Assembly: GCA_963784995.1 (NCBI GenBank)
Contig: CAWATZ010000016.1
Location: forward strand, 300,036 to 364,035
Origin: CAWATZ01 sp963784995
GTDB taxonomy: Bacteria > Planctomycetota > Planctomycetia > Gemmatales > Gemmataceae
Direction: 5' to 3'
DNA: 64,000 nt
Part shown: in pieces, positions 27,026 to 36,451 of the stretch
Numbering within the stretch: position 1 is the first letter of the stretch
Layout: the number at the start of each line of letters is the position of its first letter
The notes under the pieces: generated by a model
Databases searched by the model: none
Told to the model about the DNA's origin: nothing
What the model saw: only the letters and a program-made list of their open reading frames with translations
Made by a program: the position numbers and the translations under genes

Positions 27026-27971
27026 CGATCTTCTCCGCCGGCCATTCGCCGCGGCTGAGCGACACGATGGCCTCGGCCGCCGACAGGGCCATGTCGTCGC
27101 GGGACTTCCAGTCGCCGCCGGCGGCGTGCGGCGTCAGCACCACGTTGTCCAGCTCGAACAGCGGACTTTTGCCCGGCGGCTCCTCCTCGAAGACGTCCAG
27201 CCCCGCCCCGGCGATCTTCTTGCTGCGCAGCGCCTCGATCAGGTCGGCCTCGCACACCAGGCCGCCGCGGGCCGTGTTGATCAGGAACGCGGTCGGCTTC
27301 ATCAGGGCCAGCGTCTGGCGGTTGATCAGGTGCTTCGACTGCGGCGAGTAGGGCAAGTGCAGGCTGACAAAGTCCGACTCGGCCAGCAGCTGCTCGAACG
27401 GCACGAAGCGCAGCCCCACGGACCTGGCGAAGTCGTGATCGGGATAGGGCTCGTAGGCGATCAGGTTCATGAGGAAGGCCTTGCCGCGCAGGGCCATCGC
27501 CTTGCCGATCCGGCCCAGGCCGGCGATGCCCAGCGTCTGGCCGCGCAGCGGCAGGTTGGTCCCCCGCGGCCAGGTTCCCGCCCTGGTGCCCAGGTGCTGG
27601 CTGATCAGGAACTTGGTCAGGGCGAGCATCAGGCAGAAGGCATGCTCGGCGACGGCGTCCTGGTTGGTGCCGGGCGCGATGCACACGGCGACGCCGTGCT
27701 GCGTGGCGGCGGCCACGTCCACGGCATCGTAGCCGACGCCGACGCGGGCAATGACCTTCAGCTGCGGATGGGCGGCAAGGACGCGCGGCGTGTAGGGCTC
27801 GGAGCCAGCGACGGAGGCGTGAATTCCGTTCAGGGCAGACAGCAGCTCATCCTCGAGCAGCTGGTGTTTGACCTGCGGATAGACAATCTCGAAACCAGCT
27901 TGACGCAAGACCTGGAGGAATTGGCCCTCGACTCGGGCCAGGGGAGCGGGACTGATCAGGACCTTCGGCAT
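26991..27971 (-). CDS. D-isomer 2-hydroxyacid dehydrogenase, phosphoglycerate dehydrogenase-like
   Basis: 326 residues. NAD-dependent oxidoreductase with VIARVGVGYDAVDV, the Rossmann motif GIAGLGRIGKAMALRGKAF (GxGxxG), catalytic Arg in NTARGGLV, Glu in LDVFEEEPP, and His in LTPHAAGGD. It lacks the ACT regulatory domain of SerA, so the substrate (3-phosphoglycerate or another 2-hydroxyacid) is open. It is last in the minus-strand run sigma-pxpA-pxpC-dehydrogenase (48 bp after pxpC) and overlaps the 3' end of ftsQ by 35 bp. Confidence 0.92.
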   Translation of the reverse strand: MPKVLISPAPLARVEGQFLQVLRQAGFEIVYPQVKHQLLEDELLSALNGIHASVAGSEPYTPRVLAAHPQLKVIARVGVGYDAVDVAAATQHGVAVCIAPGTNQDAVAEHAFCLMLALTKFLISQHLGTRAGTWPRGTNLPLRGQTLGIAGLGRIGKAMALRGKAFLMNLIAYEPYPDHDFARSVGLRFVPFEQLLAESDFVSLHLPYSPQSKHLINRQTLALMKPTAFLINTARGGLVCEADLIEALRSKKIAGAGLDVFEEEPPGKSPLFELDNVVLTPHAAGGDWKSRDDMALSAAEAIVSLSRGEWPAEKIVNPEVKSRFRW

Positions 27972-28019
27972 GGCGGCACTTTCTCAGGAGTTCGGGGCGA
28001 CTACAGGATTGGTGTAAGA

Positions 28020-28970
28020 TCAGGGACCACGGGAGGCAACTCCCAGCCCCGAATGGACCGCAGTCCGGATTTGCACAAGCCGCTGCCGCAGCTGTGTTTG
28101 CGCTTCTCGATAGAGCTGTTCCGCTTCTTCCAGGGTGACCTGCTGGAAGCGGACGGATTGCCGGGAGTGCAGTTGCCCCAGCCGATCGAGGTCGGCGCTG
28201 CTCACCTGGGCGATGCGCGGATAGCCGCCGATGGTCTGGCCGTCCACGCCCAGGATGACGCACTGGCCATCGCGGGTCACTTGCATCGTGCCCGGACAGG
28301 CGGGCTCCGAAAGCAACTCCCCGGCGTGCTTTCCGCGTGAGGAGACCGGGATCGGCTCGCCCTGCAGACGCACCCCCATGCGGTTGCTATCCCGGCTGAT
28401 CTGGAACAGAGGCCCGTACAACCCCTCCCCGGCAAACCAATCGGCGTGCGAACCGGGCAGCACATGCAAGGAAACGACCTCCTCTTCCCACCAGGGAACG
28501 GCGTCCACGATGAAATGGGCGCCGATGCTGCCGGCCGTGCAGGGGATGCGATCCTCTGCACGGAGCGGCTCCAGGCTGGAGCGGCTGCCGAGGACGACAG
28601 GGTTGTGCAAGCCGCCGTGGACGCAAAGATAGGCACGGCAGCCCCTTGTGCCGCCGATGGTCAGCACCTCGCCGGTCTCCAGGGTGAAGGTCTTGCCGGG
28701 AGCCAATCGCTGGCGTGGGCTGCTCAGCTCGAACGGGGCCCCGAAGAGGACACAGGCGAGCGGCCCGGTCGCCTCCAGGGTCGGACCGGACAGGCTGATC
28801 TCCAGGGCCGCCGCGTCGGGAGGATTGCCGACGAGGGCGTTGCCCAGGGCCAGCGAGGCGCGGTCGGCCGCCCCGCCGAGCGGCACACCGAGGCTGCGAC
28901 TGCTCGGCCGGCCGTGATCGACCACCAAGGTGCAGAGACCGGGCGCCAGCACTTTCAGAACGGCGGTCAC
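28020..28970 (-). CDS. pxpC: 5-oxoprolinase subunit C / biotin-dependent carboxyltransferase-like
   Basis: 316 residues, KipA/PxpC family. Visible family blocks: LAPGLCTLVVDHGRPSSRSL, GVPLGGAADRASLALGNALV, CRAYLCVHGGL, VLPGSHADWF, ISRDSNRMGVRLQG and ILGVDGQTIGGYPRI. Together with PxpA and PxpB it hydrolyses 5-oxoproline to glutamate using ATP. Starts at GTG, overlapping the pxpA stop as GTGA, so translation is coupled. No pxpB is seen in the window between or beside them. Confidence 0.92.
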   Translation of the reverse strand: MTAVLKVLAPGLCTLVVDHGRPSSRSLGVPLGGAADRASLALGNALVGNPPDAAALEISLSGPTLEATGPLACVLFGAPFELSSPRQRLAPGKTFTLETGEVLTIGGTRGCRAYLCVHGGLHNPVVLGSRSSLEPLRAEDRIPCTAGSIGAHFIVDAVPWWEEEVVSLHVLPGSHADWFAGEGLYGPLFQISRDSNRMGVRLQGEPIPVSSRGKHAGELLSEPACPGTMQVTRDGQCVILGVDGQTIGGYPRIAQVSSADLDRLGQLHSRQSVRFQQVTLEEAEQLYREAQTQLRQRLVQIRTAVHSGLGVASRGP

Positions 28971-29743
28971 AACCCCTCACCCCCAACCTCTCCCCTGTAG
29001 GGAACGCCCTCCGTGGCGTTCCGTGAGTGGGGAGAGACCGGCGGCGGCAGACAGCAGCGGATGGCGACGCCTTGCCGCTGGAGGGCCTGGCGCAGCTCGC
29101 GGACAAAGAGGAGCGCCTGCGGATTGTCGCCGTGGACGCAGAGGCTGGCGATGCCCTGCTCGCGCCGCAGCCATTCAACCTGCTTGACCGCCTCGTCGGG
29201 GTCCTCGACGAAGGCATCGGGCCGGGAGCGCGGCACCAGCGAGCCATCGGGCAAGTAACGGCGATCAGCGAACCCCTCGGCCAGGAAGGGGCAGCGGCCC
29301 CGGCTCAGCGCTTCCAGCCGCGAGCCGGGCAGGCCCATCAGGGCCAGGCCAAACTGCTCCGTGGCGGCAATCACGGGTCGGGCCAGGCTGTCGTCGCGGC
29401 AGGCCTGGTTGTACAGGGCCCCGTGCGGCTTGACGTAACGAAGCTGGCCCCCGGCCAAGCGGGCCAGGGCGGCCAGGGCGCCGACCTGGTAGACGCACAG
29501 GGCAAAGACTTCGTCCTCGCTCAGGGACAATTCGCGGCGGCCGAAATGCTCGCGGTCGGCGTAGCCGGGATGAGCACCGAGACAGACGCCATGCTGGACG
29601 GCCAGGCGCAGGGTGGTCAGGGAGGTCAGCGGATCGCCGGCATGGCAGCCGCAGGCGACGTTGGCGGAGGTGATCAGCGGCATCAGCTCGGCATCGTGCG
29701 GGCAGCCCTCGCCGAGGTCGCAGTTCAGATCGATGGTGTTCAT
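28967..29743 (-). CDS. pxpA: 5-oxoprolinase subunit A (LamB/YcsF family), complete copy
   Basis: 258 residues from ATG 29743 (MNTIDLNCDLGEG), chosen over an in-frame start 48 bases upstream that has no family support. Signature IDLNCDLGEGCPHDAELMPL, SANVACGCHAGDP, GAHPGYADREHFGRREL, YVKPHGALYNQA, and FADRRYLPDGSLVPR. The family C-terminus is near IRCCLPPP; the last ~22 residues (SRNATEGVPYRGEVGGEGL) are encoded by a palindromic repeat. Follows the ECF sigma gene by 44 bp. Two truncated copies of this gene lie downstream at 33886 and 39501. Confidence 0.93.
   Translation of the reverse strand: MNTIDLNCDLGEGCPHDAELMPLITSANVACGCHAGDPLTSLTTLRLAVQHGVCLGAHPGYADREHFGRRELSLSEDEVFALCVYQVGALAALARLAGGQLRYVKPHGALYNQACRDDSLARPVIAATEQFGLALMGLPGSRLEALSRGRCPFLAEGFADRRYLPDGSLVPRSRPDAFVEDPDEAVKQVEWLRREQGIASLCVHGDNPQALLFVRELRQALQRQGVAIRCCLPPPVSPHSRNATEGVPYRGEVGGEGL
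28976..29027. repeat. CTCTCCCCTGTAGGGAACGC hairpin within pxpA
   Basis: Repeat of the 4154 family with an inserted GGAACGCC/GGCGTTCC stem. It supplies the C-terminal tail of PxpA in frame and shifts nothing. Confidence 0.75.
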
Positions 29744-29787
29744 GCACTCGATCAAACCGCAAGATGGGGCTGACGTCAACGCCGGCA

Positions 29788-30429
29788 TCACGCGAGCTGT
29801 CTCGATAACACCAGCACGAGGTACTTCAGGTCAGCGATTGCTTCTTGCCACAAGCGATGGACAGCGCTCTTGGAGCTGCCCAGGAGATTGGCGATTGCCG
29901 CCAAGGAACACTCCTCCTCGTGGTGGAGCGTGAAAACCCGTGCCGGTGGCCCTGGAGCGAGGTACTTCAGCACAAGGATCGCACTGGCGAGCGGAGCGCC
30001 GATCTCTTCCTGATACAGCATGCGTGCCTCGGGGGCGGGCTCACGGCTCCGCGGCATGGGGCAGCCTTCCGACCGGAGATTCTCAAAGGACTGTTCCCGC
30101 TCCACGTTCCGCTTGCTTGTTTGGAACCGCTTGCCGAATTTGCTCAGTTTGTGCCGCAGGATGCCGCGCACCCAGGCGCGTAAGTCTTCCTGGGTCGTTC
30201 CGGTAAACTGCGTGAAGGTGCGGATGGCCTCAGTAAACGCCTGCTGCACCAGGTCATCCGGGTCCGCCTTGGACTGGAGTTTCTGGGGCAGCAGCTTGTC
30301 GGCCAGGAAACAGAAATGAGGCCAGAAGCGGTTCAGCACCGGGCCAATCTCTTCTGGCTTTGCCGGTTCGTTCCTTTGCACCCAGGGGAGAGGCGTGGTC
30401 GCGAGTTCATGGCGACTCATGGGTGACAC
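29788..30429 (-). CDS. ECF-like RNA polymerase sigma factor (copy 1)
   Basis: 213 residues. Region 2 has ADPDDLVQQAFTEAIRTFTQF and RAWVRGILRHKLSKFGKRF. Region 4 has CSLAAIANLLGSSKSAVHRLWQEAIADL, a helix-turn-helix for -35 recognition. The alternative ATG at 30420 fits as well. The C-terminal half is essentially identical to copy 2 (34641-35273), while the N-terminal half differs at many positions. It is divergent from the secreted-protein gene at 30859 with a conserved T-rich region between, so control of that gene is a reasonable inference. Downstream of it on the same strand are pxpA, pxpC and the dehydrogenase. Confidence 0.88.
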   Translation of the reverse strand: MSPMSRHELATTPLPWVQRNEPAKPEEIGPVLNRFWPHFCFLADKLLPQKLQSKADPDDLVQQAFTEAIRTFTQFTGTTQEDLRAWVRGILRHKLSKFGKRFQTSKRNVEREQSFENLRSEGCPMPRSREPAPEARMLYQEEIGAPLASAILVLKYLAPGPPARVFTLHHEEECSLAAIANLLGSSKSAVHRLWQEAIADLKYLVLVLSRQLA

Positions 30430-30858
30430 TCCTTCGACTCAGGGGTCAATCTGCAGTAGCGTGCCAGGGATTGAGTTGGGACCTTGACAGGTTTTGTGTC
30501 ACGGCCATCTTGACCGTGTTTCGGCTCCCAACCCGGGATGGCTGACTTGCAGTTCGTGCGGAGAAGGGCAAGACCCCATCCGGAGAACGGCCACGAATGC
30601 GTGCTGCCGTTAACATGGTGAGTATAGCCAGCTGCCTGATGCCTGTCCAGCCTTTGTTTCTGTTTTTTTGTACACGCCAGGGGCTCAGTGGACTTTTTTT
30701 CCTGTTTTCTTGTTTTTTTCTGGGACGCGGCGGGAGAAAAGGGGAATAGGTATATAGCGGAGGTTTCTGGCTGAACCGCGAGGCGATGGGAGCGGATCGC
30801 TGCAACCGGGTATGGTGCCGCGGTTGGCCGCGTGCTTCGCCGTTGGGAGGAGTGGTCG
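30430..30858. promoter_or_regulatory. Divergent intergenic region of duplication unit 1
   Basis: 429 bases without a gene, between the sigma gene (-) and the secreted protein (+). The stretch 30655-30780 is matched in unit 2 at 35515-35635: TTTTTTGTACAC, a T-rich run, then CGGCGGGAGAAAAG, GAATAGGTAT and GGCTGAAC. Conservation in a non-coding divergent region suggests promoter elements for one or both genes. No start site can be assigned by eye. Confidence 0.5.
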
Positions 30859-31470
30859 ATGTTCCGGACGTTGGTGTCATTGTTCTTGGTGGGCTTCGTC
30901 GGGCTGGGGTGGCTGCGGGCAGGGATTGCTGCCGAGGACAAGCCGAAGCCCATGATGAAGGAATGGGAGCAAGCGGTGCGTGCCAAGATCGCCAGGGACG
31001 ACAAGCTCAAGATGCTGGCCGCCAAGTATCCGCTGGTGCTGCTTCACGCGCGGGTTCCCTACGCTACTGGAGGGTACGGGCATTCTGCCTTCAGTTTCAT
31101 TTATGAGAGTTCTGAAGAGGAAAAGCACGGGAACTATGTGCAGATTGTCTGGGGTAATGGCGGCAGTATAAAAAATAGATTTGAGACAAACATGCTCGTG
31201 GGCCTAAAGAATCTTGTCGCTGATCTTGGAAAGGTAGACTTCGAGAAACCCCCGGAACTCCAGCGTATTACGATTGACCACCCCGGGCTAGCTGACTATG
31301 GCATCGCATCCGAAGGCCATGTTTATTTGGAGCGCGTCCGGGAACCGGATGGCAACAACTTTTACGTCCTTTTCCAGGTGGTCGCTATTGATCGCGACGG
31401 CCGTTACATGGCGTTTCTCTGGCGAAAACTTCCGGGCGGCAAAATCGTCAAAAGAGACTTCATGAAGTAG
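30859..31470 (+). CDS. Secreted ~200-residue protein of unknown family (paralogue 1)
   Basis: 203 residues from ATG 30859, after GGGAGGAGTGGTCG. Signal peptide MFRTLVSLFLVGFVGLGWLR...AAE, then a conserved start KPMMKEWEQAVRAKIARDDKL, KYPLVLLHAR, GYGHSAFSFIYESS, ITIDHPGLADYGIASEGHVYLERVRE and FYVLFQVVAIDRDGRYMAFLWRKLPGGKIVK. Two paralogues (35710, 36452) share every block. No family recognised. It may act on or near the cell surface with the glycine-rich protein encoded 43 bp downstream. Confidence 0.75.
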   Translation: MFRTLVSLFLVGFVGLGWLRAGIAAEDKPKPMMKEWEQAVRAKIARDDKLKMLAAKYPLVLLHARVPYATGGYGHSAFSFIYESSEEEKHGNYVQIVWGNGGSIKNRFETNMLVGLKNLVADLGKVDFEKPPELQRITIDHPGLADYGIASEGHVYLERVREPDGNNFYVLFQVVAIDRDGRYMAFLWRKLPGGKIVKRDFMK

Positions 31471-31513
31471 CCCGGACAATCCGCCCTTACTCTTCTCTCG
31501 AAGGAGGTCGCAG

Positions 31514-33828
31514 ATGTTATTCTCATCCTGGCGCAGTTGGATCAAGGCATGGAGAACACAAGGGAGAATCAAACCCTTCCGCAAGTACCCGGGGTTGGTC
31601 GTGGAAGAGTTGGAGGATCGGACCAATCCCTCTCCCTTCACATCCTCGGGGGCACTGGGGGCACTGGCGCCAACCAGCAGCGTGGCCTTCAACACGACTG
31701 CCGGCACCTACTCCGTTGATGGCGGCGCCTGGCAAAGCGGCGGCGTACTCAGTGACGATCCGGGACAGAGTACGATGTTGTTCGACTTCACGACGATCAG
31801 TTTGGGGGCTGGCGTGACAGTGACGGCATCGGGGAACGAAGCGTTGGGCTTGCTCGCTACCGGAGACATCGACATCTCGGCCAACCTCAATGTTGCGGGT
31901 CAGAACGGGCAGGACGGCAGCGACGGGTACGGCGACATTGGCGGCGGCGGTGGTGGCGGTGGCGGCGGTGGTGGAGCGGTGTTGATCGATACGGACGGCG
32001 GCACAATCACGTTTTCCAGCACGCTCAACGTGCGGCAAGGTTCGCCCGGGCGCAGGGCCAGGATAACCTCACCGGCGACGATTCGGGAGGGCAAGGTGGC
32101 GCGGGCGGTCTGGGAGGCGTTGGAGGGGCTGATGCTGGCAGCGGTGGAAGCTCAGAGGCCGGCGGTGAGGGGGGAACTGGGGGGAACGCGGCTGAGAACT
32201 CGGCCGATGGTGGTGGCGGCGGGGGAGGCGGGGGAATCAACAAAGGCCTGGGTGGCAATCCCGGCAATGGGGGGAAGCCCAACAGTACGGGGGGAGGTAA
32301 AGGAGGGCAAGCCGGCAACACCAAAGGACAGGGTGGCTTTGGAGGTAAGCCCGGAACAGATCAGGTGGGTCAGCTAAGTGGCGGCTGGGGCGGCAAGGGC
32401 TCTGGGTTCTACGATATTGATGGTGACGATGGTGAAAGTGTGAAGCGGGGTCAGGGCGGCGGCGGCGGCGGCGGCGGCGGCGCGGACGCTAAAGCTAGCC
32501 CAGGATACGGTGGCAAGGGCGGCACTGGCGGTGCTGGTAAGAGTACCAGAGGAGGCACCGGCACCTATTTAACCGCCTCTGGCGGTGGCGGCGGCGGTGC
32601 CTTCATGCTGGTTGCTTCCGGAGGCGTGACCTTTTCTGGAACGGGCTACCTGGGCAACGGCTCTGGCTCAGTCTACGGCGCTTTCACCAACGATGGATCC
32701 TTCCCGGACGGGCTTCCTGGGACCAACTCCTACTCAGATTGGGACAACCTGAGCGCCGACGACTACTACCTTTATGGCGGCGGCGGTGGCGGTGGGGCCG
32801 GCGGTGACGGTCAGCTCGCTGCAATCCCCACTGTCACCAACGTGGGTTCTGCTTCCGGCCCTTCCGGTGGCGAATACTACATCACACTCACCGGCGAGTC
32901 CTTCACCGGCGCGACTGCGGTGTCCTTCGGCAGCGTGGCCGCCACTTCCTTCACGGTCAATTCTGACACGTCGTTAACGGTCCTGGTGCCGCCCCAGGCG
33001 ATTGGCACCATCGACGTCACCGTGACCACGCCCGTGTGTACCTCGCCGACCTCCACGGCTGACCAGTTCTCCTACGTCAATGGCGGGCCGGCGGGGACAA
33101 GCAACACGGTGACGACGCTGGAGAACCAGGCCTACGTGTTCAGTACCAGCGACTTCGGCTTCACTGATCCCAACAACTCGCCAGCAACCAACTTCTTGGC
33201 CGTCGAGGTCACCACGCTGCCCGGCGTCGGCACCCTGACTGACAACGGTGTCGGCGTCAGCACGGGACAATACGTCAGCGTCAGCGACATCACGGTCGGC
33301 AAGCTGGTGTACACACCCGTGTCGTATACCAGCGGCACATCCTATGACAGCTTCACCTTCCAGGTGCAGAACGACGGCGGCACGGCCAACGGCGGCGTCG
33401 ATACCGATCCCAGCGCCAGGACCATGACCGTCAACGTCACCTGGGTCAACCAGGCCCCGAGTGGCACCAGCAACACCGTGACCACACAGGAGAACACGGC
33501 GTACGTGTTCAGCACCAGCGACTTCGGCTTCACCGATCCCAATGACAGTCCGATGAACAACTTCCTGGCCGTCAAGATCACCACTCTGCCCGGCGCCGGG
33601 AGTCTGACGGACAACGGTGTCGCGGTTACCGCCGGCCAATTTGTCTCGGTCAGCGACATCAATGCCGGCTTGCTGGTGTTCACTCCCGCGGCCAACGCCG
33701 TCGGCACGCCTTACTCGAGCTTCACCTTCCAGGTGCAGGATGACGGCGGCACGGCCAACGGCGGCAGCGATCTCGATCCCACACCCAAGACCATGACCAT
33801 CGACGTATTGAATCAGGGAGGAGGCTAA
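31514..33828 (+). pseudogene. Glycine-rich LEDR-type surface protein (copy 1), one frameshift
   Basis: N-terminus with the planctomycete LEDR-type motif LVVEELEDRTNPSPF, associated with export in this phylum. A region built of GGxGGxGG low complexity follows (about residues 140-420), then an IPT/TIG domain (GESFTGATAVSFGSVAATSF) and two ~115-residue cadherin-like repeats, each starting TSNTVTTxEN and containing STSDFGFTDPN. Compared with copy 2, one G is missing at about 32049 (CCCGGGCG against CCCGGGGCG), which shifts the frame. The two halves are 31514-32045 and about 32045-33828. A homopolymer indel could be an assembly error. Follows the secreted protein by 43 bp. Confidence 0.8.
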
Positions 33829-33850
33829 GAAGCACGCTTCTCCGGCGCGA

Positions 33851-33975
33851 AGGTAGGTCAGGCTTTCCAGCCTGACGAACGCGTGTCAGGCTGGAAAGCC
33901 TGACCTACCTCCGCGGTGGGGTAACAACGGAATGGCGAGAGGCGCGGCATCAGCCAGCCTCTCGCCATTCCGTTG
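33851..33975. repeat. Two adjacent hairpins after the surface-protein gene
   Basis: Hairpin 1 at 33851-33908 has arms GGTAGGTCAGGCTTTCCAGC and complement. Hairpin 2 at 33925-33975 has arms CAACGGAATGGCGAGAGGC and complement. They could terminate transcription of the + surface-protein gene. Hairpin 2 interrupts the truncated pxpA right after HGDN and supplies its new C-terminus. Confidence 0.88.
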
Positions 33976-34596
33976 ATTGTCGCCGTGGACGCAGAGGCTG
34001 GCGATGCCCTTCTCACGCCGCAGCCACTCGACTTGCCGGACCGCCTCGTCGGGATCCTCGACGAAGGCATCGGGCCGGGAGCGCGGCACCAGCGAGCCAT
34101 CGGGCAGGTAGCGGCGATCGGCGAACCCCTCGGCCAGGAAGGGACAGCGGCCCCGGCTCAGTACTTCAAGGCGCGAACCGGTCTGGCCCATCAGGGCCAG
34201 GCCAAACTGCTCCGTGGCGGCAATGATGGGCCGGGCCAGGCTGTCGTCACGGCAGGCCTGGTTGTACAGGGCCCCGTGCGGCTTGACGTAACGGAGCTGC
34301 CCCCCGGCCGAGCGGGCCAGCGCCGCCAGGGCGCCGACCTGGTAGACGCACAGGGCAAAGACTTCGTCCTCGCTCAGGGACAGCTCGCGGCGGCCGAAAT
34401 GCTCGCGGTCGGCGTAGCCGGGATGAGCGCCGAGACAGACGCCGTGCTGGACGGCCAGGCGCAGGGCGGTCAGAGAGGTCAGCGGATCGCCGGCATGGCA
34501 GCCGCAGGCGACGTTGGCGGAGGTGATCAGAGGCATCAACTCGGCGTCGGAGGGGCAGCCCTCGCCGAGGTCGCAGTTCAGATCGATGGTGTTCAT
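33886..34596 (-). pseudogene. pxpA: pxpA copy 2, C-terminus replaced by hairpin repeats
   Basis: 236 residues from MNTIDLNCDLGEGCPSDAEL. Nearly identical to the full pxpA at 28967 up to SLCVHGDN. The last ~30 family residues (QALLFVRELRQALQRQ...) are lost and replaced by the repeat-encoded QRNGERLADAAPLAIPLLPH. It may fold, since the lost part is the terminal helix, but it has no pxpC partner behind it. Follows sigma copy 2 by 44 bp, as in unit 1. Confidence 0.85.
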
Positions 34597-34640
34597 GCTC
34601 TCGATCAAACCGCAAGATCGAGGTCGCTTCAACACCGGCG

Positions 34641-35273
34641 TCACGCGAGCTGTCTCGATAACACCAGCACGAGGTACTTCAGGTCAGCGATTGCTTCTTG
34701 CCACAAGCGATGGACAGCGCTCTTGGAGCTGCCCAGGAGATTGGCGATTGCCGCCAAGGAACACTCCTCCTCGTGGTGGAGCGTGAAAACCCGTGCCGGT
34801 GGCCCTGGAGCGAGGTACTTCAGCACAAGGATCGCACTGGCGAGCGGAGCGCCGATCTCTTCCTGATACAGCATGCGTGCCTCGGGGGCGGGCTCACGGC
34901 TCCGCGGCTCAGAGACACCCGCGACCAGAATGTCTTCCAGGGAACTTTCCCGCTTTGAATCCCGCTTTTGCCTTCGGAAGGCCTTGAGGAAGTTGGCCAT
35001 AACGTGCCGCAAGATGCCGCCGATCCAGGCGAGCAAATCGCCCAGAGTTTCTCCGCGAAACTTCTCGAACTCACTCATCGCCTCCAGACACGCATCTTGC
35101 ACCAGGTCCTCCGGATCCGCCTTGGACTGGAGGTTCTGGGGCAAGAGCTGTTTGGCCTGCAACCAGAGGACGGGGCACAAGCAGTTGAGCGCCAGAGAAA
35201 GCTCATCTGGCTTTGCCGGTTCGCTCCTCTGGACCCAGGGGAGAGGCGTACTCGAGAGCGTTTGGTCATTCAT
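34641..35273 (-). CDS. ECF-like RNA polymerase sigma factor (copy 2)
   Basis: 210 residues. Region 2: ADPEDLVQDACLEAMSEFEKF and LLAWIGGILRHVMANFLKAF. Region 4: SLAAIANLLGSSKSAVHRLW. From PRSREPAPEARM to the stop it reads the same as copy 1, while the N-terminal half differs strongly (MSEFEKFRGETL against IRTFTQFTGTTQ). This mosaic suggests recombination between copies. It is divergent from the secreted-protein pair. Confidence 0.87.
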   Translation of the reverse strand: MNDQTLSSTPLPWVQRSEPAKPDELSLALNCLCPVLWLQAKQLLPQNLQSKADPEDLVQDACLEAMSEFEKFRGETLGDLLAWIGGILRHVMANFLKAFRRQKRDSKRESSLEDILVAGVSEPRSREPAPEARMLYQEEIGAPLASAILVLKYLAPGPPARVFTLHHEEECSLAAIANLLGSSKSAVHRLWQEAIADLKYLVLVLSRQLA

Positions 35274-35709
35274 GGGTGACGTTCCTTCGACTCAGGGGGA
35301 ATCTGCAACGCCTTGCCAGGAATTGGGTTGGGATCGTGACAGGTTTTTGTGCCACGGCCATCTTGGCCGTGTTCGTGGTTCCCGACCAGTGAGGGCCAGC
35401 AGCAATCGAGCCAGGAGAAAGGCAAAACAGCATCCGGAAACGCTCACGAATGCGCTGCCGCTGACGTGGTGTTGAGTGTAGCCGATTGCCAGGCGACTGT
35501 CCAGTGTTCGTTTCTGATTATTTGTACACTCCGCAAGTTCGCAGGATTTTTTCCTTTTTCTGCGTTTTTTTCTGGAACGCGGCGGGAGAAAAGTTGAATA
35601 GGTATGTAGAGGGGTTGCTGGCTGAACAGCGACGCATCGGAAGCGAACCGCCGCAACCGGGTATCGTGCCGCGGTTGGCCGAGCGCTTCGCCGATGGAAG
35701 GAGAGGGCC
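35274..35709. promoter_or_regulatory. Divergent intergenic region of duplication unit 2
   Basis: 436 bases, no gene. Parallels 30430-30858: T-rich stretch, then CTGGAACGCGGCGGGAGAAA, GAATAGGTATGTAG and GGCTGAACAGCG. Both regions also hold TGCCACGGCCATCTTGGCCG-type hairpin remnants near the sigma start. Promoter function inferred. Confidence 0.5.
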
Positions 35710-36305
35710 ATGTTCCGGAAGCTGTTGTTGCTGTGCTTGGTGGGCTTCGTCGGGCTGGCGTGGCTGTGGGCCGGGATTGCCGCCGAGGACAAGCCGAAGC
35801 CCATGATGAAGGAATGGGAGCAAGAGGTTCGCGCAAGATCGCCAAGGACGACAAGCTCAAGGCACTGGCGGCCAAGTATCCCTTGGTACTCCTGCACTCG
35901 CAGAAGAAGTATGCCAGGGGAGGACAGTACGAGCAGTCCGCATACAGTTTTACTCATGAGAGCTTCGACCTGAAAAAGCACCAGAACGACGTGCAGATCG
36001 TGTGGGGTAACGGTGGGGCAAAAAACAGAATCAAAACAAACATGCTCGGATCCCATCAGCATCTGATCGTTGATCTGGGCAAGGTGGATTTCGAGGAAAA
36101 CCCCGAATTCCGACGCATCTCCATCGATCACCCAGGCCTGGGGGCGACCGCTTTCGCATCGGAAGGCCACGTATATCTGGAGCGAGTCCAAAACACCCAT
36201 GGGAACAACTTCTACGTGGTTTTTCAGGTGGTCACCGTGGATGCCGACGGGCGGTACGTGGCTTTTCTCTGGCGAAGATTGCCCGGTGGGAAAATCGTGA
36301 AATAA
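35710..36305 (+). pseudogene. Secreted ~200-residue protein (paralogue 2), one frameshift
   Basis: Starts MFRKLLLLCLVGFVGLAWLW with signal peptide, then KPMMKEWEQEVR. Here a base is missing near 35830 (GTTCGCGCAAGATC against GTGCGTGCCAAGATC in paralogue 1). The frame then continues KIAKDDKLKALAAKYPLVLL, HSAYSF-like QSAYSFTHES, ISIDHPGLG, VYLERVQNTHGNNFYVVFQV and GGKIVK. With the base restored it would be a normal family member. GGAGAGGGCC precedes the ATG. The next paralogue starts 146 bp downstream. Confidence 0.75.
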
Positions 36306-36451
36306 CCCAAATGAGGGTTGTAATCGCAACGACTGGATCGCGGATCATGCCCTGGCCGATTGGTTTTGGCAGCAGCATGGTTACTGTCGAAACCATGCGC
36401 TTGTTGTCTTGCATTGAACCATGCCGTCGCAAGCGATAGTGAGGAACAATC

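Larger units (their letters stand above)
33421..34617. repeat. Long direct repeat, copy 1 of 2 (other 39036-40232)
   Basis: About 1.2 kb that reads as identical in the two places, covering the last cadherin-like repeat of the surface protein, both hairpins and the whole truncated pxpA. Homology continues beyond both ends but with clear substitutions, so the block marks recent duplication or gene conversion. The offset is 5615 bases. Confidence 0.85.

Noticed and set aside
31900..32700. GGC-rich stretch as a tandem-repeat RNA or satellite
   Set aside because: It is the coding sequence for glycine-rich protein; the copy at 37113 is fully open.
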